Source of the DNA: Candidatus Bathyarchaeota archaeon A05DMB-5
GTDB lineage: Archaea; Thermoproteota; Bathyarchaeia; Bathyarchaeales; Bathycorpusculaceae
Reading direction: 5' to 3'
DNA: 64,000 bases
NCBI GenBank assembly: GCA_019685655.1
Contig: JABFQP010000004.1
Coordinates: 62,001 to 126,000 of the forward strand
In this document: piece by piece, positions 44,246 through 52,766 of the stretch
Layout of the letters: every line of letters begins with the position of its first letter
How positions within the stretch are numbered: the first letter of the stretch is position 1
Notes under the pieces: model-generated
What the model was told of the DNA's origin: nothing
Database searches by the model: none
Seen by the model: only the letters and a program-made list of their open reading frames with translations
Program-made: the position numbers and the translations under genes

Positions 44246-44578
44246 TAATATATCTTTGAATAACGTCTGTTTTCATAAAATCTTTAATCCCATTGTTTTG
44301 TTCCATGAGAAACTCTGGGGGTATTGGAAACTGCGCAACAGCTCTAGAGTCCTTCATAATCAAAAAAATGGCTTTGTCTTGTGTTTTACCGCGACGCTCA
44401 ATTGAAAGGCTTCCACATTTGGATTTTCGGTTTTCTTCTGCTGAGACTGATGCATAAAAAATTTGTCTGGGTCAACTTCATATTTTACTGAAAGAAAAGC
44501 AAGATATTGACCTTGTGATGCTCTGTTTCTCAAGGCTTTTACACACTTCTCTTGTCTTACTTCCATTACAAAGATCAT
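44235..44578 (-). pseudogene. Conserved protein upstream of the OB-fold gene, split by a frameshift
   Basis: The start frame (MIFVMEVRQEKCVKALRNRA, SQGQYLAFLSVKYEVDPDKF F) runs into a T6 run (plus-strand A6 at 44456-44461). Adding one T gives a smooth continuation: FFYASVSAEENRKSKCGSLS, IERRGKTQDKAIFLIMKDSR, AVAQFPIPPEFLMEQNNGIK, DFMKTDVIQRYISEE and TAA at 44237-44235, which overlaps the OB-fold gene start as in translational coupling. Without the fix the frame ends early at HKTKPFF. The span of 344 bases is one short of a multiple of three. Function unknown; likely works with the ssDNA-binding protein. Confidence 0.6.
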
Positions 44579-44589
44579 TCTTGAAAAGC

Positions 44590-44790
44590 CTAGAGATCGT
44601 TTAGAAGGGTTAAGAGCTGATCTTTTTTATGAAAGTTTTTGTTCTTTTCTGCTTCTATTATAGCATGTTGCAACCAATTTTTCAGTTCAGAATCATAATC
44701 TACTTTGTGTGGATGTTTTTTTCCTGCTCTATTGATCCACTCTTGAGCAGGCGTGTTTACTTGCTTGTCTGTTAATTCCATAGTTTTCAC
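44590..44790 (-). CDS. Small charged protein, first gene of the OB-fold cluster
   Basis: 66 residues, ATG with GAGGTGA upstream. ELTDKQVNTPAQEWINRAGK, WLQHAIIEAEKNKNFHKKDQ; helical and soluble. Followed 11 bases later by the split gene and then the OB-fold gene, all minus strand. Confidence 0.6.
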   Translation of the reverse strand: MKTMELTDKQVNTPAQEWINRAGKKHPHKVDYDSELKNWLQHAIIEAEKNKNFHKKDQLLTLLNDL

Positions 44791-44938
44791 CTCATATTTC
44801 TTTAAGTAGAATAATTAAGAAAAATGACAAAATTCGTCATAGACCCTTTTGTCAATATTCTTTTCTGTGAGAATTCTACTCACTATACAATGCACTTCGT
44901 TACATATTAAGCTATGTGCAGATACATCACCAAGTAGC

Positions 44939-45247
44939 CTATCCCATTGTAAGGTAGCCATGGCTTCTCAACCATTCAGTTTGATTCTTCCTGTATCGCC
45001 AGAAAATGTCGCCTCTTTTGTCTGATTGGAAATCCCAAGGAGAAACCAAGACAATGTCTCCGTCTCTTATCCACACTCGTCTCTTCAACTTTCCTCGAAT
45101 TCTACACAGCCGCTCTTTACCGTCTTGACATTTCACCAAGATTCTGTCAAAGCCCAGCATTTTAACAGCCATGCCTAGTACGTCATTTGCGCTTGGTAAC
45201 ATCATGTTTTCTAGGTCTTCTTCGTTGATGACTTTCCTTTTACCCAA
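44939..45247 (-). CDS. eif1A: Translation initiation factor aIF-1A
   Basis: 102 residues from the TTG at 45247, which has a very strong GGAGGTGG five bases upstream; the open frame back to 45286 is therefore rejected. The OB (S1-like) core VLGMAVKMLGFDRILVKCQD, GKERLCRIRGKLKRRVWIRD, GDIVLVSPWDF matches archaeal/eukaryal IF-1A. Binds the ribosomal A site during initiation. Confidence 0.92.
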   Translation of the reverse strand: MGKRKVINEEDLENMMLPSANDVLGMAVKMLGFDRILVKCQDGKERLCRIRGKLKRRVWIRDGDIVLVSPWDFQSDKRGDIFWRYRKNQTEWLRSHGYLTMG

Positions 45248-45498
45248 TTTTCCACCTCCAAATCGTAAGAACGCAATTACATGCACTGGTCAGAACAATC
45301 AGAGAAAAAGTGAAACGGCATATGTAAACTCTTTCTCTAGAGAATCCTAACTGCTGGAAATAAGTACACTGCCAAGTATATTAATCTAGCTCAAGCAGAT
45401 TGGTGAAACATCATTGTTTCAGACTGAACATAGAAACTGAAGAGAACTAAGAGGCTAATCAGAGGCAACTATTGCGATCTTTGCGTGTTGCTAATTGA

Positions 45499-45630
45499 TT
45501 ATTTCTTGCCTTTAGTATGCTTTGTAGGAAGCGCAATGTTCTTTCTCTGTTTCCTTTTTAGTTCCTTAGCTCTTTGCAATTGCTTATGCTTTTCCAGACC
45601 TGCAACCTTATCTTTCTTGCTTTTGGGCAT
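45499..45630 (-). CDS. 43-residue lysine-rich protein
   Basis: MPKSKKDKVAGLEKHKQLQR, AKELKRKQRKNIALPTKHTK, GKK. ATG with GGTGG upstream. Strongly basic, probably RNA- or DNA-binding. Family not known to me. Confidence 0.5.
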   Translation of the reverse strand: MPKSKKDKVAGLEKHKQLQRAKELKRKQRKNIALPTKHTKGKK

Positions 45631-45872
45631 GTTTTAACCACCGAAAGGCATTATGGCATTGGTGATATCCTTTAAAAACATTGCTATCCTTTCTTTGAGA
45701 CCAGAAAGAATTGGGAGGATATAAAAGGAGATTATCTCTCTTTCACAAAGGTTAATAAGAAAGGCGGCATATCTTAGGTTAGGCGGTTAGTCTTTTCCGA
45801 AGAAGGTATAACGGCTACAGACGTTCTTACTTTTGAGGACAAGTATAGCTGGAAATTAACTGAGGTGATAAA

Positions 45873-46103
45873 ATGTCGTACGGATTAGGAAGAAACGGAC
45901 CAGGATACAACTTAAAGAAACCTGTCGAAGTTGACAAGCAATACGAGGCTGAAATTCAGGATATGAGCAGAAAAGGCGACGGAATCGCAAAGATTGAAGG
46001 CTTCATAATATTTGTACCAAACGCTAAACAAGGAGAACATGTGACGTTCAAAATAACCAGCGTTGGAAACAGGTTCGCTATCGGAGAACTAGCGCAAGCT
46101 TGA
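45873..46103 (+). CDS. TRAM-domain RNA-binding protein
   Basis: 76 residues, ATG with GAGGTGA at spacing 4. PVEVDKQYEAEIQDMSRKGD, GIAKIEGFIIFVPNAKQGEH, VTFKITSVGNRFAIGEL is a stand-alone TRAM domain, a common abundant archaeal RNA chaperone form. Confidence 0.93.
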   Translation: MSYGLGRNGPGYNLKKPVEVDKQYEAEIQDMSRKGDGIAKIEGFIIFVPNAKQGEHVTFKITSVGNRFAIGELAQA

Positions 46104-46157
46104 TCTGAAACATCAGGAACGTGAAGCTGAAGAAGGCTTCAGAGAACTAAACGTTCG

Positions 46158-46562
46158 CTAACAAACTTTGCCTTTTCTAGTTGTATTTCCGTGGGAAGTT
46201 GCTTCGCTGTCTATTCTTTGAATAAGCTCCATTACCTTTTTACCTTTCCTTTTAAGTTCTGATTCCGAGATGGTGTTTTTCATCGGGCAAAGGTTATCCA
46301 CCACTATTCCTTCTAGTTCGCTGTAGATTACTGGATAGATTCGACATCCTAAAGGTCTATGTCTATATATCTTGCAACGACATTTTTCAACATCGTAGAA
46401 GACGCAAAACCCACGGCGATTTTTTAGTCTGACAAAACCATTCTTGGCATGTCGCATGAACTTCTGTCTGTCATAGCCTGCTCTTTCCAAACGTTTAACA
46501 TCTACACTGGAAAGCAGCATTTCAGTCTTTTCACGGCATAATCCGCAATGGGAACAATACAT
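46158..46562 (-). CDS. YkgJ-family cysteine-cluster protein
   Basis: 134 residues. YCSHCGLCREKTEMLLSSVD, CVFYDVEKCRCKIYRHRPLG, CRIYPVIY, and a late cysteine (DNLCPM) match the YkgJ/CxxCxxCC family, thought to bind zinc or an Fe-S cluster. A second member lies at 60585-61025. Confidence 0.8.
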   Translation of the reverse strand: MYCSHCGLCREKTEMLLSSVDVKRLERAGYDRQKFMRHAKNGFVRLKNRRGFCVFYDVEKCRCKIYRHRPLGCRIYPVIYSELEGIVVDNLCPMKNTISESELKRKGKKVMELIQRIDSEATSHGNTTRKGKVC

Positions 46563-47074
46563 GAGTAATTCTACGCTAACATCTTTTTATTAGTTTTTAT
46601 TAATTTCTCCCTCGTTTAAACGCTAGTTACTGTGAGAAATGCTTAGGCAAAGTCTAGGCGTGAAACTTATAATAGATGTCTCAGTCAAAAGGGCTGGTGT
46701 GTTGATTACAACACCCTCCCAGATGAAGAAATCTCCTGCAACAGCTCTCCTCTTTTTCTATTGTTGAAATTCTCGTTGGTTGAAGTAAAGTTTTGTCTCT
46801 CAGTAACACTTTTTACCCAGAAACCCTTTAGTCCTAAATGGGTTTCCTGGTTCAGTCCAAAAATTGCAGCTGGTGCCTGTCAGTCTGCTACAGGATTGAA
46901 TCGTTGGAAACCCTCTATTTTCCTTTTGAGACGCTTTAGGGGCTTCAGGCTTGCAAGTGACTTTTTCAGCAGCAAGTTTTCTTGCAAAATAAAAATCAAG
47001 GCGCTTTTGAGAATGTTAGAGACATTGTCAGTTGCTACAATTTGAAATACGCCTTCTATTAGCGTGCACGCTGG
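46563..47074. other. 512-base spacer without a convincing gene
   Basis: Several short hairpins: GTGTTG-ATTA-CAACAC near 46698-46713, CCAGAAACCC with GGGTTTCCTGG near 46818-46851, CCTGT with ACAGG near 46877-46895, and GCAAGTTTTCTTGC near 46971-46984. On the minus strand two broken frames read QAPAAIFGLNQETHLGLKGF and LKRLKRKIEGFQRFNPVAD, which may be a decayed gene. Neither reading is established. Confidence 0.3.
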
Positions 47075-47296
47075 CTACCTTTTTTGTTTTTTAAGGTAGG
47101 CAACAGTGAACATTCTGCCGTCGGGCAGGCTAATGTCTTGGACGCTGACAAGTTCCCATCCTTCATTGCCTAGAGCATTCAAGTCATTTTGAATATTATC
47201 TATAATTGGCTTGCTGTCGGCTTGGAAATGATCTGAATGAATCCGCGTTTTTATCGGGACCACCTTATACTCCCACTTAGCCAAGTCAAACAACAC
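47075..47296 (-). CDS. DUF4177-like small protein
   Basis: 73 residues. KWEYKVVPIKTRIHSDHFQA, DLNALGNEGWELVSVQDISL, PDGRMFTVAYLKKQ follows the DUF4177 pattern (WEYK..., LNxxGxEGWELV..., aYLKR). Function unknown. Confidence 0.7.
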   Translation of the reverse strand: MLFDLAKWEYKVVPIKTRIHSDHFQADSKPIIDNIQNDLNALGNEGWELVSVQDISLPDGRMFTVAYLKKQKR

Positions 47297-47603
47297 CTCA
47301 AATATAGATAATATTAAACCTCAAATTAGAAAACTTTAGCGTTTCTACAGCTCTTAAAGCCAAAGAAATAGCTCTGGCACCTGTGAATATCCCTTTATTG
47401 AAACTGCTTGGCCAGCGCATGCCGTCAAGTTGGTTCATAACGACAAATAGTCTTCTTGGCATTTTTAGTCTTGCTATCACTTGTCTACACGATATTCAGC
47501 AGTTGCGGTTGCTTGGACAGAACTATTGAACTTTTCGTGACCTACTGCGCCAGAATGGTCAACATGAGCTTATTTTCGAAAAATGAAGCAGAAACGGGTC
47601 AAT
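47297..47603. other. 307-base spacer downstream of tRNA-Pro(GGG)
   Basis: No supported gene. Contains CTTATTTTCGAAAAATGAAGC near 47561-47581, similar to the perfect hairpin at 43701-43721. A 60-codon minus-strand frame here lacks a ribosome binding site and family. Confidence 0.35.
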
Positions 47604-47680
47604 GTGGGGTCGCTGGGATTTGAACCCAGGACCGCCAGCGCCCCAGGCTGGTATCCTAGTCCAAACTAGACGACGACCCC
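47604..47680 (-). tRNA. tRNA-Pro(GGG)
   Basis: Minus-strand acceptor GGGGTCG/CGACCCC, anticodon stem CCAGC/GCTGG with loop CTGGGGC (anticodon GGG), T arm CTGGG-TTCAAAT-CCCAG. No intron; CCA not encoded. Confidence 0.95.
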
Positions 47681-47766
47681 GTCGGGCTTGTGAATGGTAA
47701 AATTGTTAAGGGGTTATTAAAGCTTAAAAGTTTGTTAATCTATCTTTTGAGTCGTGGTTTGGAACG

Positions 47767-47991
47767 ATGCCGCGTGAAGATGGGTTTATGGGTGGTTTTT
47801 TGGTTTTGAGTTTTGTTGTTTTTATTGCTGGGTTTTTGGTTGGGATGTTGGCTATTATGGTTATGCCTGTAAGTGTGGATATGACGATGCTGGGGCTGCT
47901 TTTTTTGGCTCTTGGGTTTGTTGTTGGGATTTTGGCGGTTGGTTTGGTATGGCTGATGTTTAAACGTAGAAAATCAGCAGCAAAGTCTTAG
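47767..47991 (+). CDS. Small two-helix membrane protein
   Basis: 74 residues. Two long helices (FLVLSFVVFIAGFLVGMLAI and GLLFLALGFVVGILAVGLVW) and a basic tail KRRKSAAK. Overlaps the convergent neighbour by four bases. No family. Confidence 0.5.
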   Translation: MPREDGFMGGFLVLSFVVFIAGFLVGMLAIMVMPVSVDMTMLGLLFLALGFVVGILAVGLVWLMFKRRKSAAKS

Positions 47992-48308
47992 TTTGATTGT
48001 TTTTTGTTTTCTTTAGTTTCTTCTTTGATGGGTTTTGTGGAAATTTCGCGGATTAACGGTTCTTTTCTGCCGCCTTCTATCTCGATTTCAGCATTTGGAT
48101 ATTTCTGTTGAAGTTGCCTTCGGAGCGCATCTGCGTCCGCGTCTTTTCCGATTTTAGCGCGGACTTTTGTTCCTTCTGGCGTTTGTGTAACGCTTATGGA
48201 GTATCCGCTTTCTGGAAATTCGTTGAAGAAGCTTTCTGTTTCTTCGAAGATTGAGTCTCCGAAGAGGTCGTCTATTATGCTTCTTCTGCGTTTCATGCGG
48301 GAAGACAT
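47988..48308 (-). CDS. Conserved archaeal protein with acidic core
   Basis: 106 residues. SIIDDLFGDSIFEETESFFN, SVTQTPEGTKVRAKIGKDAD, ALRRQLQQKYPNAEIEIEGG. Resembles a widespread small archaeal protein with an HSP20-like short beta region, but unassigned. Function unknown. Confidence 0.65.
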   Translation of the reverse strand: MSSRMKRRRSIIDDLFGDSIFEETESFFNEFPESGYSISVTQTPEGTKVRAKIGKDADADALRRQLQQKYPNAEIEIEGGRKEPLIREISTKPIKEETKENKKQSN

Positions 48309-48401
48309 TAGGTAATGCCCTCCAAAATGAAAAACTAAAGTTCGGGTTTAAAAATTTTAATTAGTAGTTCTTGTAGCAGTGTAGTTGTTTAGGTGGTGTG
48401 A

Positions 48402-48881
48402 ATGAAGGGTAAGGTTGTTGTGTTGATGGGTTCGGAGCGTGATGTTGAGTTTTGTCGCGAAATAGCCAAGACTTTGAAGATGTTAAGCGTTGATTATGAG
48501 TTTCGGGTGGCGTCTGCACATAAAACGCCTTTGAAGGTTTTGGAGATTTTGAAGGAGTATGAGAAGGAACGGGTTGTTTACATTACGGTTGCTGGACGCT
48601 CCAATGCGCTTAGTGCTTTTGTTGATGCGAACACTGCTAAGCCCGTCATTGCTTGTCCGCCTTACAGTGACAAATTTGCGGGTGCAGACATTTATTCTTC
48701 GCTTAGGGTTCCAAGTGGTGTGGGTTCGGTTGTGACTGTTGAGCCTGAAGGCGCTGCGATTGCGGCTGCGAAGATTTTTGCTTTGGAAGATAAGGAGTTA
48801 GCAAAGCGCGTTAGCGAGTATCAGTCTGCGAAGAAGAGTGAGATTGAGAAGGCGGATAAGTCTGTCAAGAAATTAAAGTAG
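48402..48881 (+). CDS. purE: AIR carboxylase PurE, class II-like
   Basis: 159 residues. VVLMGSERDVEFCREIAKTL, RVASAHKTPLKVLEI, VYITVAGRSNALSAFVDANT, VIACPPYSDKF, DIYSSLRVPSGVGSVVTVEP. AGRSNALS and the CPP-DIYSSLR features resemble class II (CO2-using, eukaryotic PAICS-type) PurE. purC follows one base after the stop. Confidence 0.9.
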   Translation: MKGKVVVLMGSERDVEFCREIAKTLKMLSVDYEFRVASAHKTPLKVLEILKEYEKERVVYITVAGRSNALSAFVDANTAKPVIACPPYSDKFAGADIYSSLRVPSGVGSVVTVEPEGAAIAAAKIFALEDKELAKRVSEYQSAKKSEIEKADKSVKKLK

Positions 48882-48882
48882 C

Positions 48883-49956
48883 GTGCCAAAGCCTATGGGT
48901 AGCGTTAAGGATTTAGAAGTTGTTAAGAAACCAACGAAAGACGTTATGGGTGTTGGGCGTTTTCATTTTTCTGACCGTTACTCAGTTTTTGATTGGGGCG
49001 AAATGCCAGACCTTATAGACGGTAAAGGCGCCGCCTTGTGTATGATGGGCGCGTATTGTTTTGAGAAGCTTGAAGAGAAGGGCATTAGAACGCATTATCG
49101 TGGGTTAGTGGATAAGAGCGGTAAGGTTGTGCGTTTTGACGAGTTGGAAGAGCCTTCCAGCATTATGGAGATTAATTTAGTGAACGTTTACAAGCCTAGG
49201 GCTTATGTTGAAAATGGCAAACTCAAATATGACTACAGCCTTTACACATCGGCTTTGCGTAACTTTTTGATTCCGCTTGAAATAATCTACCGTAACGGCT
49301 TGCCAGAAGGCTCATCAGTTTTTAAACGTCTAGAGAAGGGCTTGGTTACGTTTGAAGAGTTGGGGTTAGACCATTATCCAAAGGCGGGCGAGAGGCTTGC
49401 GAAGCCTATTTTTGATGTGAGCACGAAGTTGGAGGAGGGCGACCGTTATGTGAGTTGGAGTGAGGCGCTGCGTATTGCGGGTTTGACGGATAGGGAATTG
49501 GTTGAAGTTAAGGATTTGTTGTTGCGTGTGGATGAGACGATTACAGAAATAGCCGCTCCTGCGGGTTTGGTGAATGAGGACGGGAAGATTGAGTTGGCTT
49601 TTGACCCGCAGCGGAGGCTTATGGTTGTTGATGTTGTCGGCACATTGGACGAGTGTAGATTCACATATAACGGGTTGCATGTGAGCAAGGAGATAGCGAG
49701 AATATATTATAGAGGGACGGAATGGGCGAGGGAAGTTGAAGAAGCAAAGAAAAGGGCTGTTGCTGAAGGCGTAAAAGACTGGAAACGATTAGTTAAGAGT
49801 AAACCGCCAAGGCTGGATTCAACATTGAAAAATATAATAAAGCAAATGTATATGGCGGCAGCAAACGAAGTTACAAAAAAGAAAATTTTTGATGTTCCAA
49901 AACTCGCTGAAATAGTCAAAGAGTATGAAAAACGTCAACCACCAAAGGGTGATTAA
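48883..49956 (+). CDS. purC: SAICAR synthetase PurC
   Basis: 357 residues, GTG start immediately after purE. VGRFHFSDRYSVFDWGEMPD, MEINLVNVYKPRAYV, RNFLIPLEIIYRNGLPEGSS, DRYVSWSEAL, and VVDVVGTLDECRFTYNGLHV are the SAICAR synthetase features (long archaeal form). Catalyses ATP-dependent addition of aspartate to CAIR. The purE-purC order is the same as in fused PAICS (in reverse). Confidence 0.9.
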   Translation: MPKPMGSVKDLEVVKKPTKDVMGVGRFHFSDRYSVFDWGEMPDLIDGKGAALCMMGAYCFEKLEEKGIRTHYRGLVDKSGKVVRFDELEEPSSIMEINLVNVYKPRAYVENGKLKYDYSLYTSALRNFLIPLEIIYRNGLPEGSSVFKRLEKGLVTFEELGLDHYPKAGERLAKPIFDVSTKLEEGDRYVSWSEALRIAGLTDRELVEVKDLLLRVDETITEIAAPAGLVNEDGKIELAFDPQRRLMVVDVVGTLDECRFTYNGLHVSKEIARIYYRGTEWAREVEEAKKRAVAEGVKDWKRLVKSKPPRLDSTLKNIIKQMYMAAANEVTKKKIFDVPKLAEIVKEYEKRQPPKGD

Positions 49957-49971
49957 GAGGACATAATTAAC

Positions 49972-50766
49972 GTGACCACGGAATACGAGTTTCCTAAAAA
50001 GACTCCTAAGTTTGTTAGAGACTTTCTGGAAGAGGCGTTTACTAGTGTTCATTCTGTCCTTCGAGACAACTTGGTCGGCATTTACTTGTATGGTTCCCTT
50101 GCCATGGGATGTTTTAATCCAAAATCAAGCGACATAGACATAATTCTCGTTGTGAAGAAAGGGTTGTCAAAGGAGCAGAGGAACAAGGTAGTTGAGTATT
50201 TGAAAGGAATAAGCTCAAAGGACAGACGTATAGAATTGAGCATAATTCGCGAGAGTGTTGTTCGAAATCCACGGTACCCGATAATGGTGGATTTGCACTT
50301 TGAATATTGGGGAGAAGTCTTCGAAAATGAAAGGGACAACGAAATCCTATCCAACTTATACACTACGAGAAAGAGAGGATTTTGCGTCTGGGGCAAACCA
50401 ATAGACAATGTCTTCTCAAAAATCCCCGCTGAATATCACCTCAGGTCGGTGATAGAGGATTTGGAGCACACGAGAAAATACTTGCATGAGAATCCCGAAA
50501 ATGTTGGATACGACCCGGCAGTCTATTGGATACTTGGTTCATGCAGAATTCTAGCTTTCATAAGAGAAGAGAAAGTGCTTTCCAAACTGGAAGGAGGACA
50601 ATGGGGGTTAGCTAATTTACCTAAAGAATACCATGACTTGATTGAACAAGCACTCGCCCATTACCAAGGAAAAAAGAAAAAGCAGATTCGGAACCATGAA
50701 AAATTGGAAGCCTTTGCTGATTACATGACTACAGTTATTCTTAGAGAGTCGGCTCTCGATAAGTGA
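49972..50766 (+). CDS. Nucleotidyltransferase, AadA/DUF4111-like
   Basis: 264 residues, GTG start. VGIYLYGSLAMGCFNPKSSD followed by IDIILVV is the polymerase-beta-type GS...DxD active site; the C-terminal helical part (EDLEHTRKYLHENPENVGYD, YWILGSCRILAFIREEKVLS, KEYHDLIEQALAHYQG) matches DUF4111 of streptomycin adenylyltransferases. Substrate unknown; archaeal members may act on other small molecules. Confidence 0.82.
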   Translation: MTTEYEFPKKTPKFVRDFLEEAFTSVHSVLRDNLVGIYLYGSLAMGCFNPKSSDIDIILVVKKGLSKEQRNKVVEYLKGISSKDRRIELSIIRESVVRNPRYPIMVDLHFEYWGEVFENERDNEILSNLYTTRKRGFCVWGKPIDNVFSKIPAEYHLRSVIEDLEHTRKYLHENPENVGYDPAVYWILGSCRILAFIREEKVLSKLEGGQWGLANLPKEYHDLIEQALAHYQGKKKKQIRNHEKLEAFADYMTTVILRESALDK

Positions 50767-50865
50767 ATCACCCGAATTGTGCTCGTAGTATTGTTTGGCG
50801 TTTGGGCTAATTGATTTTCGTAATGAAACTATTCTTCGGTTTCCTTAGCATGAAATAATCTAAAA

Positions 50866-50892
50866 TTCAACCTATTTATAAGGGGGGTCTAG
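50866..50892 (+). repeat. Intergenic G6 element, copy 4
   Basis: Contains TATTTATAAGGGGGGTCTA at 50873-50891; the full 27 bases are identical to copy 2 on the other strand. Lies in the convergent spacer between the nucleotidyltransferase gene (plus) and the PurP-like gene (minus). Confidence 0.75.
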
Positions 50893-50954
50893 CGTCTTCC
50901 GAGCAGATAGCTCTAAAACTATGCAAAAAAATGATGGATATGTTATGGCATTGT

Positions 50955-52388
50955 TTATGTTACTAGTTCATGCAGCTGCTTCGTCTTCAACGCTCTTCTA
51001 ATCTCCATCGCTATCCTATCGCCTGTGCTCATCCGCTTCTTATACTTCGCGTTCGCATACTGTGAGCCCAAACCCATGTGAACATTTGTTCCACCACCAT
51101 GCCTTAACGCTACGTCCTGCGTCACTGGAATATGCATGTATGGGTCTGCTTCGCCATGAATATCATACAAGCCATAATCCGTAGCTTTCTTCGCTTCCGC
51201 GCCAACAGTCACATCCAACTTCACACTCGGCTTAAGCTCATACTTGCTAACACGGTCCCAAGTAATCAATGTCTGCAGACACCAAGCACCAATAATCCCC
51301 GGGTATGCATGTTCCCTACAAGCAAGCAAAAAGCGGTCAGCGTATCTGTGCAAATCCTTCAGCAAAGATTCCCTAAGACTAAGAATCGCATGCGCAGTAA
51401 CCTCAAACGAAGGAACACGCTTAATCTTCTCCTGAACATCACTAGGCAAACGCTTTAAACCATCAAGAATCGTTTCACGCCGCTCATCAATAGACAAAAA
51501 CTGATTAGCCAAGCAAATCCGCGCTTCCTCAACACTCACATTGTAAAGCTTAGAGAACCACTCTTCAGTGTCGCCCCACTCACCCTTAGCATCCAAAGGC
51601 GAAAAGAAAAAGTTAAAATTCGCATGCGGACCAAGCACAATCTGCTCCACACGACCATTCTCTAAGGCTTCCCTATTCAAGTTTCCAGCAGCAACCTCCC
51701 TAGCAACTTTCTCTTCCAAATCACGCGAATCCGCAGCAAAAATAAACTCACGCTCAAAAGCCCTATGCGCATGTTCAGCCTTCAAAATCATTGGCTCATC
51801 AATAGGCTCCTTAAAACGTATTCCGCCTTCGTAAACCTCGTATTTGTAAGATTTCGGATAAGGAATTCCCGCTTGCTCCGCAAACCAATAGTAATCCTTC
51901 TCAATTTCGCCTCTGTTCTCAATCTTCAACAATTGCCTAGAACCAAGAATCGGCACTGCATAATCATTCTCAATAACGCTACAGTATTCGTCGCCGCCAA
52001 CGTAAACCGCAAAAGCCCTATTAGTAATCTGCAAACACTCCAAATCCACAAGCACATCAGTATACTTCACAATGTCCGAATACTTATCCAAAACCACAAT
52101 AGCACTTCGCCAATCGCCAGTTTTCCTAATATCCTTAGGGTCATTAACAACACGAATGTCACGCTTCACGAGAACCGGCAAATCCTCAACCGGCTCATCA
52201 GGCTTGCCAACCATAGGATTCTGCAGATAAATCCTTGCTCTGCCAGGAGTCGTGTAAATAATGCTCCTTATGCCATAGTTGCGTTGTCCTTGCCAAGCAT
52301 CCAAAGCCGAATGCGAACCCAGATTTAATCCAATAGGCTCCTGATACCGTTTGACTATTTCCTGCATCTCTTCTCTACTAATCGCCAT
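50955..52388 (-). CDS. PurP-like ATP-grasp formyl-AICAR synthetase
   Basis: 477 residues. NLGSHSALDAWQGQRNYGIR, SIIYTTPGRARIYLQNPMVG, PILGSRQLLKIENR, EPMILKAEHAHRAFEREFIF, VLGPHANFNFFFSPLDAKGE, LDVTVGAEAKKATDYGLYDI, HGGGTNVHMGLGSQYANAKY match the archaeal PurP family, which makes FAICAR from AICAR and formate. The protein is longer than typical PurP (about 360), so it may belong to the PurP2/PurP-like branch. Close to purE-purC. Confidence 0.8.
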   Translation of the reverse strand: MAISREEMQEIVKRYQEPIGLNLGSHSALDAWQGQRNYGIRSIIYTTPGRARIYLQNPMVGKPDEPVEDLPVLVKRDIRVVNDPKDIRKTGDWRSAIVVLDKYSDIVKYTDVLVDLECLQITNRAFAVYVGGDEYCSVIENDYAVPILGSRQLLKIENRGEIEKDYYWFAEQAGIPYPKSYKYEVYEGGIRFKEPIDEPMILKAEHAHRAFEREFIFAADSRDLEEKVAREVAAGNLNREALENGRVEQIVLGPHANFNFFFSPLDAKGEWGDTEEWFSKLYNVSVEEARICLANQFLSIDERRETILDGLKRLPSDVQEKIKRVPSFEVTAHAILSLRESLLKDLHRYADRFLLACREHAYPGIIGAWCLQTLITWDRVSKYELKPSVKLDVTVGAEAKKATDYGLYDIHGEADPYMHIPVTQDVALRHGGGTNVHMGLGSQYANAKYKKRMSTGDRIAMEIRRALKTKQLHELVT

Positions 52389-52580
52389 AGTTATTACACC
52401 ATTTTTTGGTTAGGAATCTAAAAATTCAATGCTTTAAACCTTTTTTACACTAAACCATCAAAACAGTGGAAAACTAACTCACACATAGAGTTTTCCTCCA
52501 GAACACTCTTCTATCCTTTTTTTACATACCCAATTATAAAGGACAAAAAGAAATTTTCTAATTGAAAGGGGAGAAAGGAG

Positions 52581-52766
52581 ATGGCAGAAGCTTGCGGTTG
52601 GATATTCGTAGACCATATTCCACTGCTTTATGATAAAAGAAGAGTAGCAAGACAGTACCAAGTGGAAATGTGGCTTGACCTTACACAGTTAGTCAAAGAG
52701 TTAGGCATTGAAAAACTAAACGAAAACAACCATAACTCACGTTCAAAAACGGACTATGTTGTGTAG
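52581..52766 (+). CDS. Small protein with strong ribosome binding site
   Basis: 61 residues. AAAGGGGAGAAAGGAG lies directly upstream of the ATG. CGWIFVDHIPLLYDKRRVAR, QYQVEMWLDLTQLVKELGIE. No family recognised. Its 3' end overlaps the kinase gene by 24 bases on the other strand. Confidence 0.5.
   Translation: MAEACGWIFVDHIPLLYDKRRVARQYQVEMWLDLTQLVKELGIEKLNENNHNSRSKTDYVV

Noticed and set aside
46761-47045. 94-codon plus-strand open frame
   Set aside because: No ribosome binding site, no family, and hairpins and minus-strand text compete for the same bases.
47298-47480. 60-codon minus-strand frame beside tRNA-Pro(GGG)
   Set aside because: No ribosome binding site or recognisable domain; kept as spacer.
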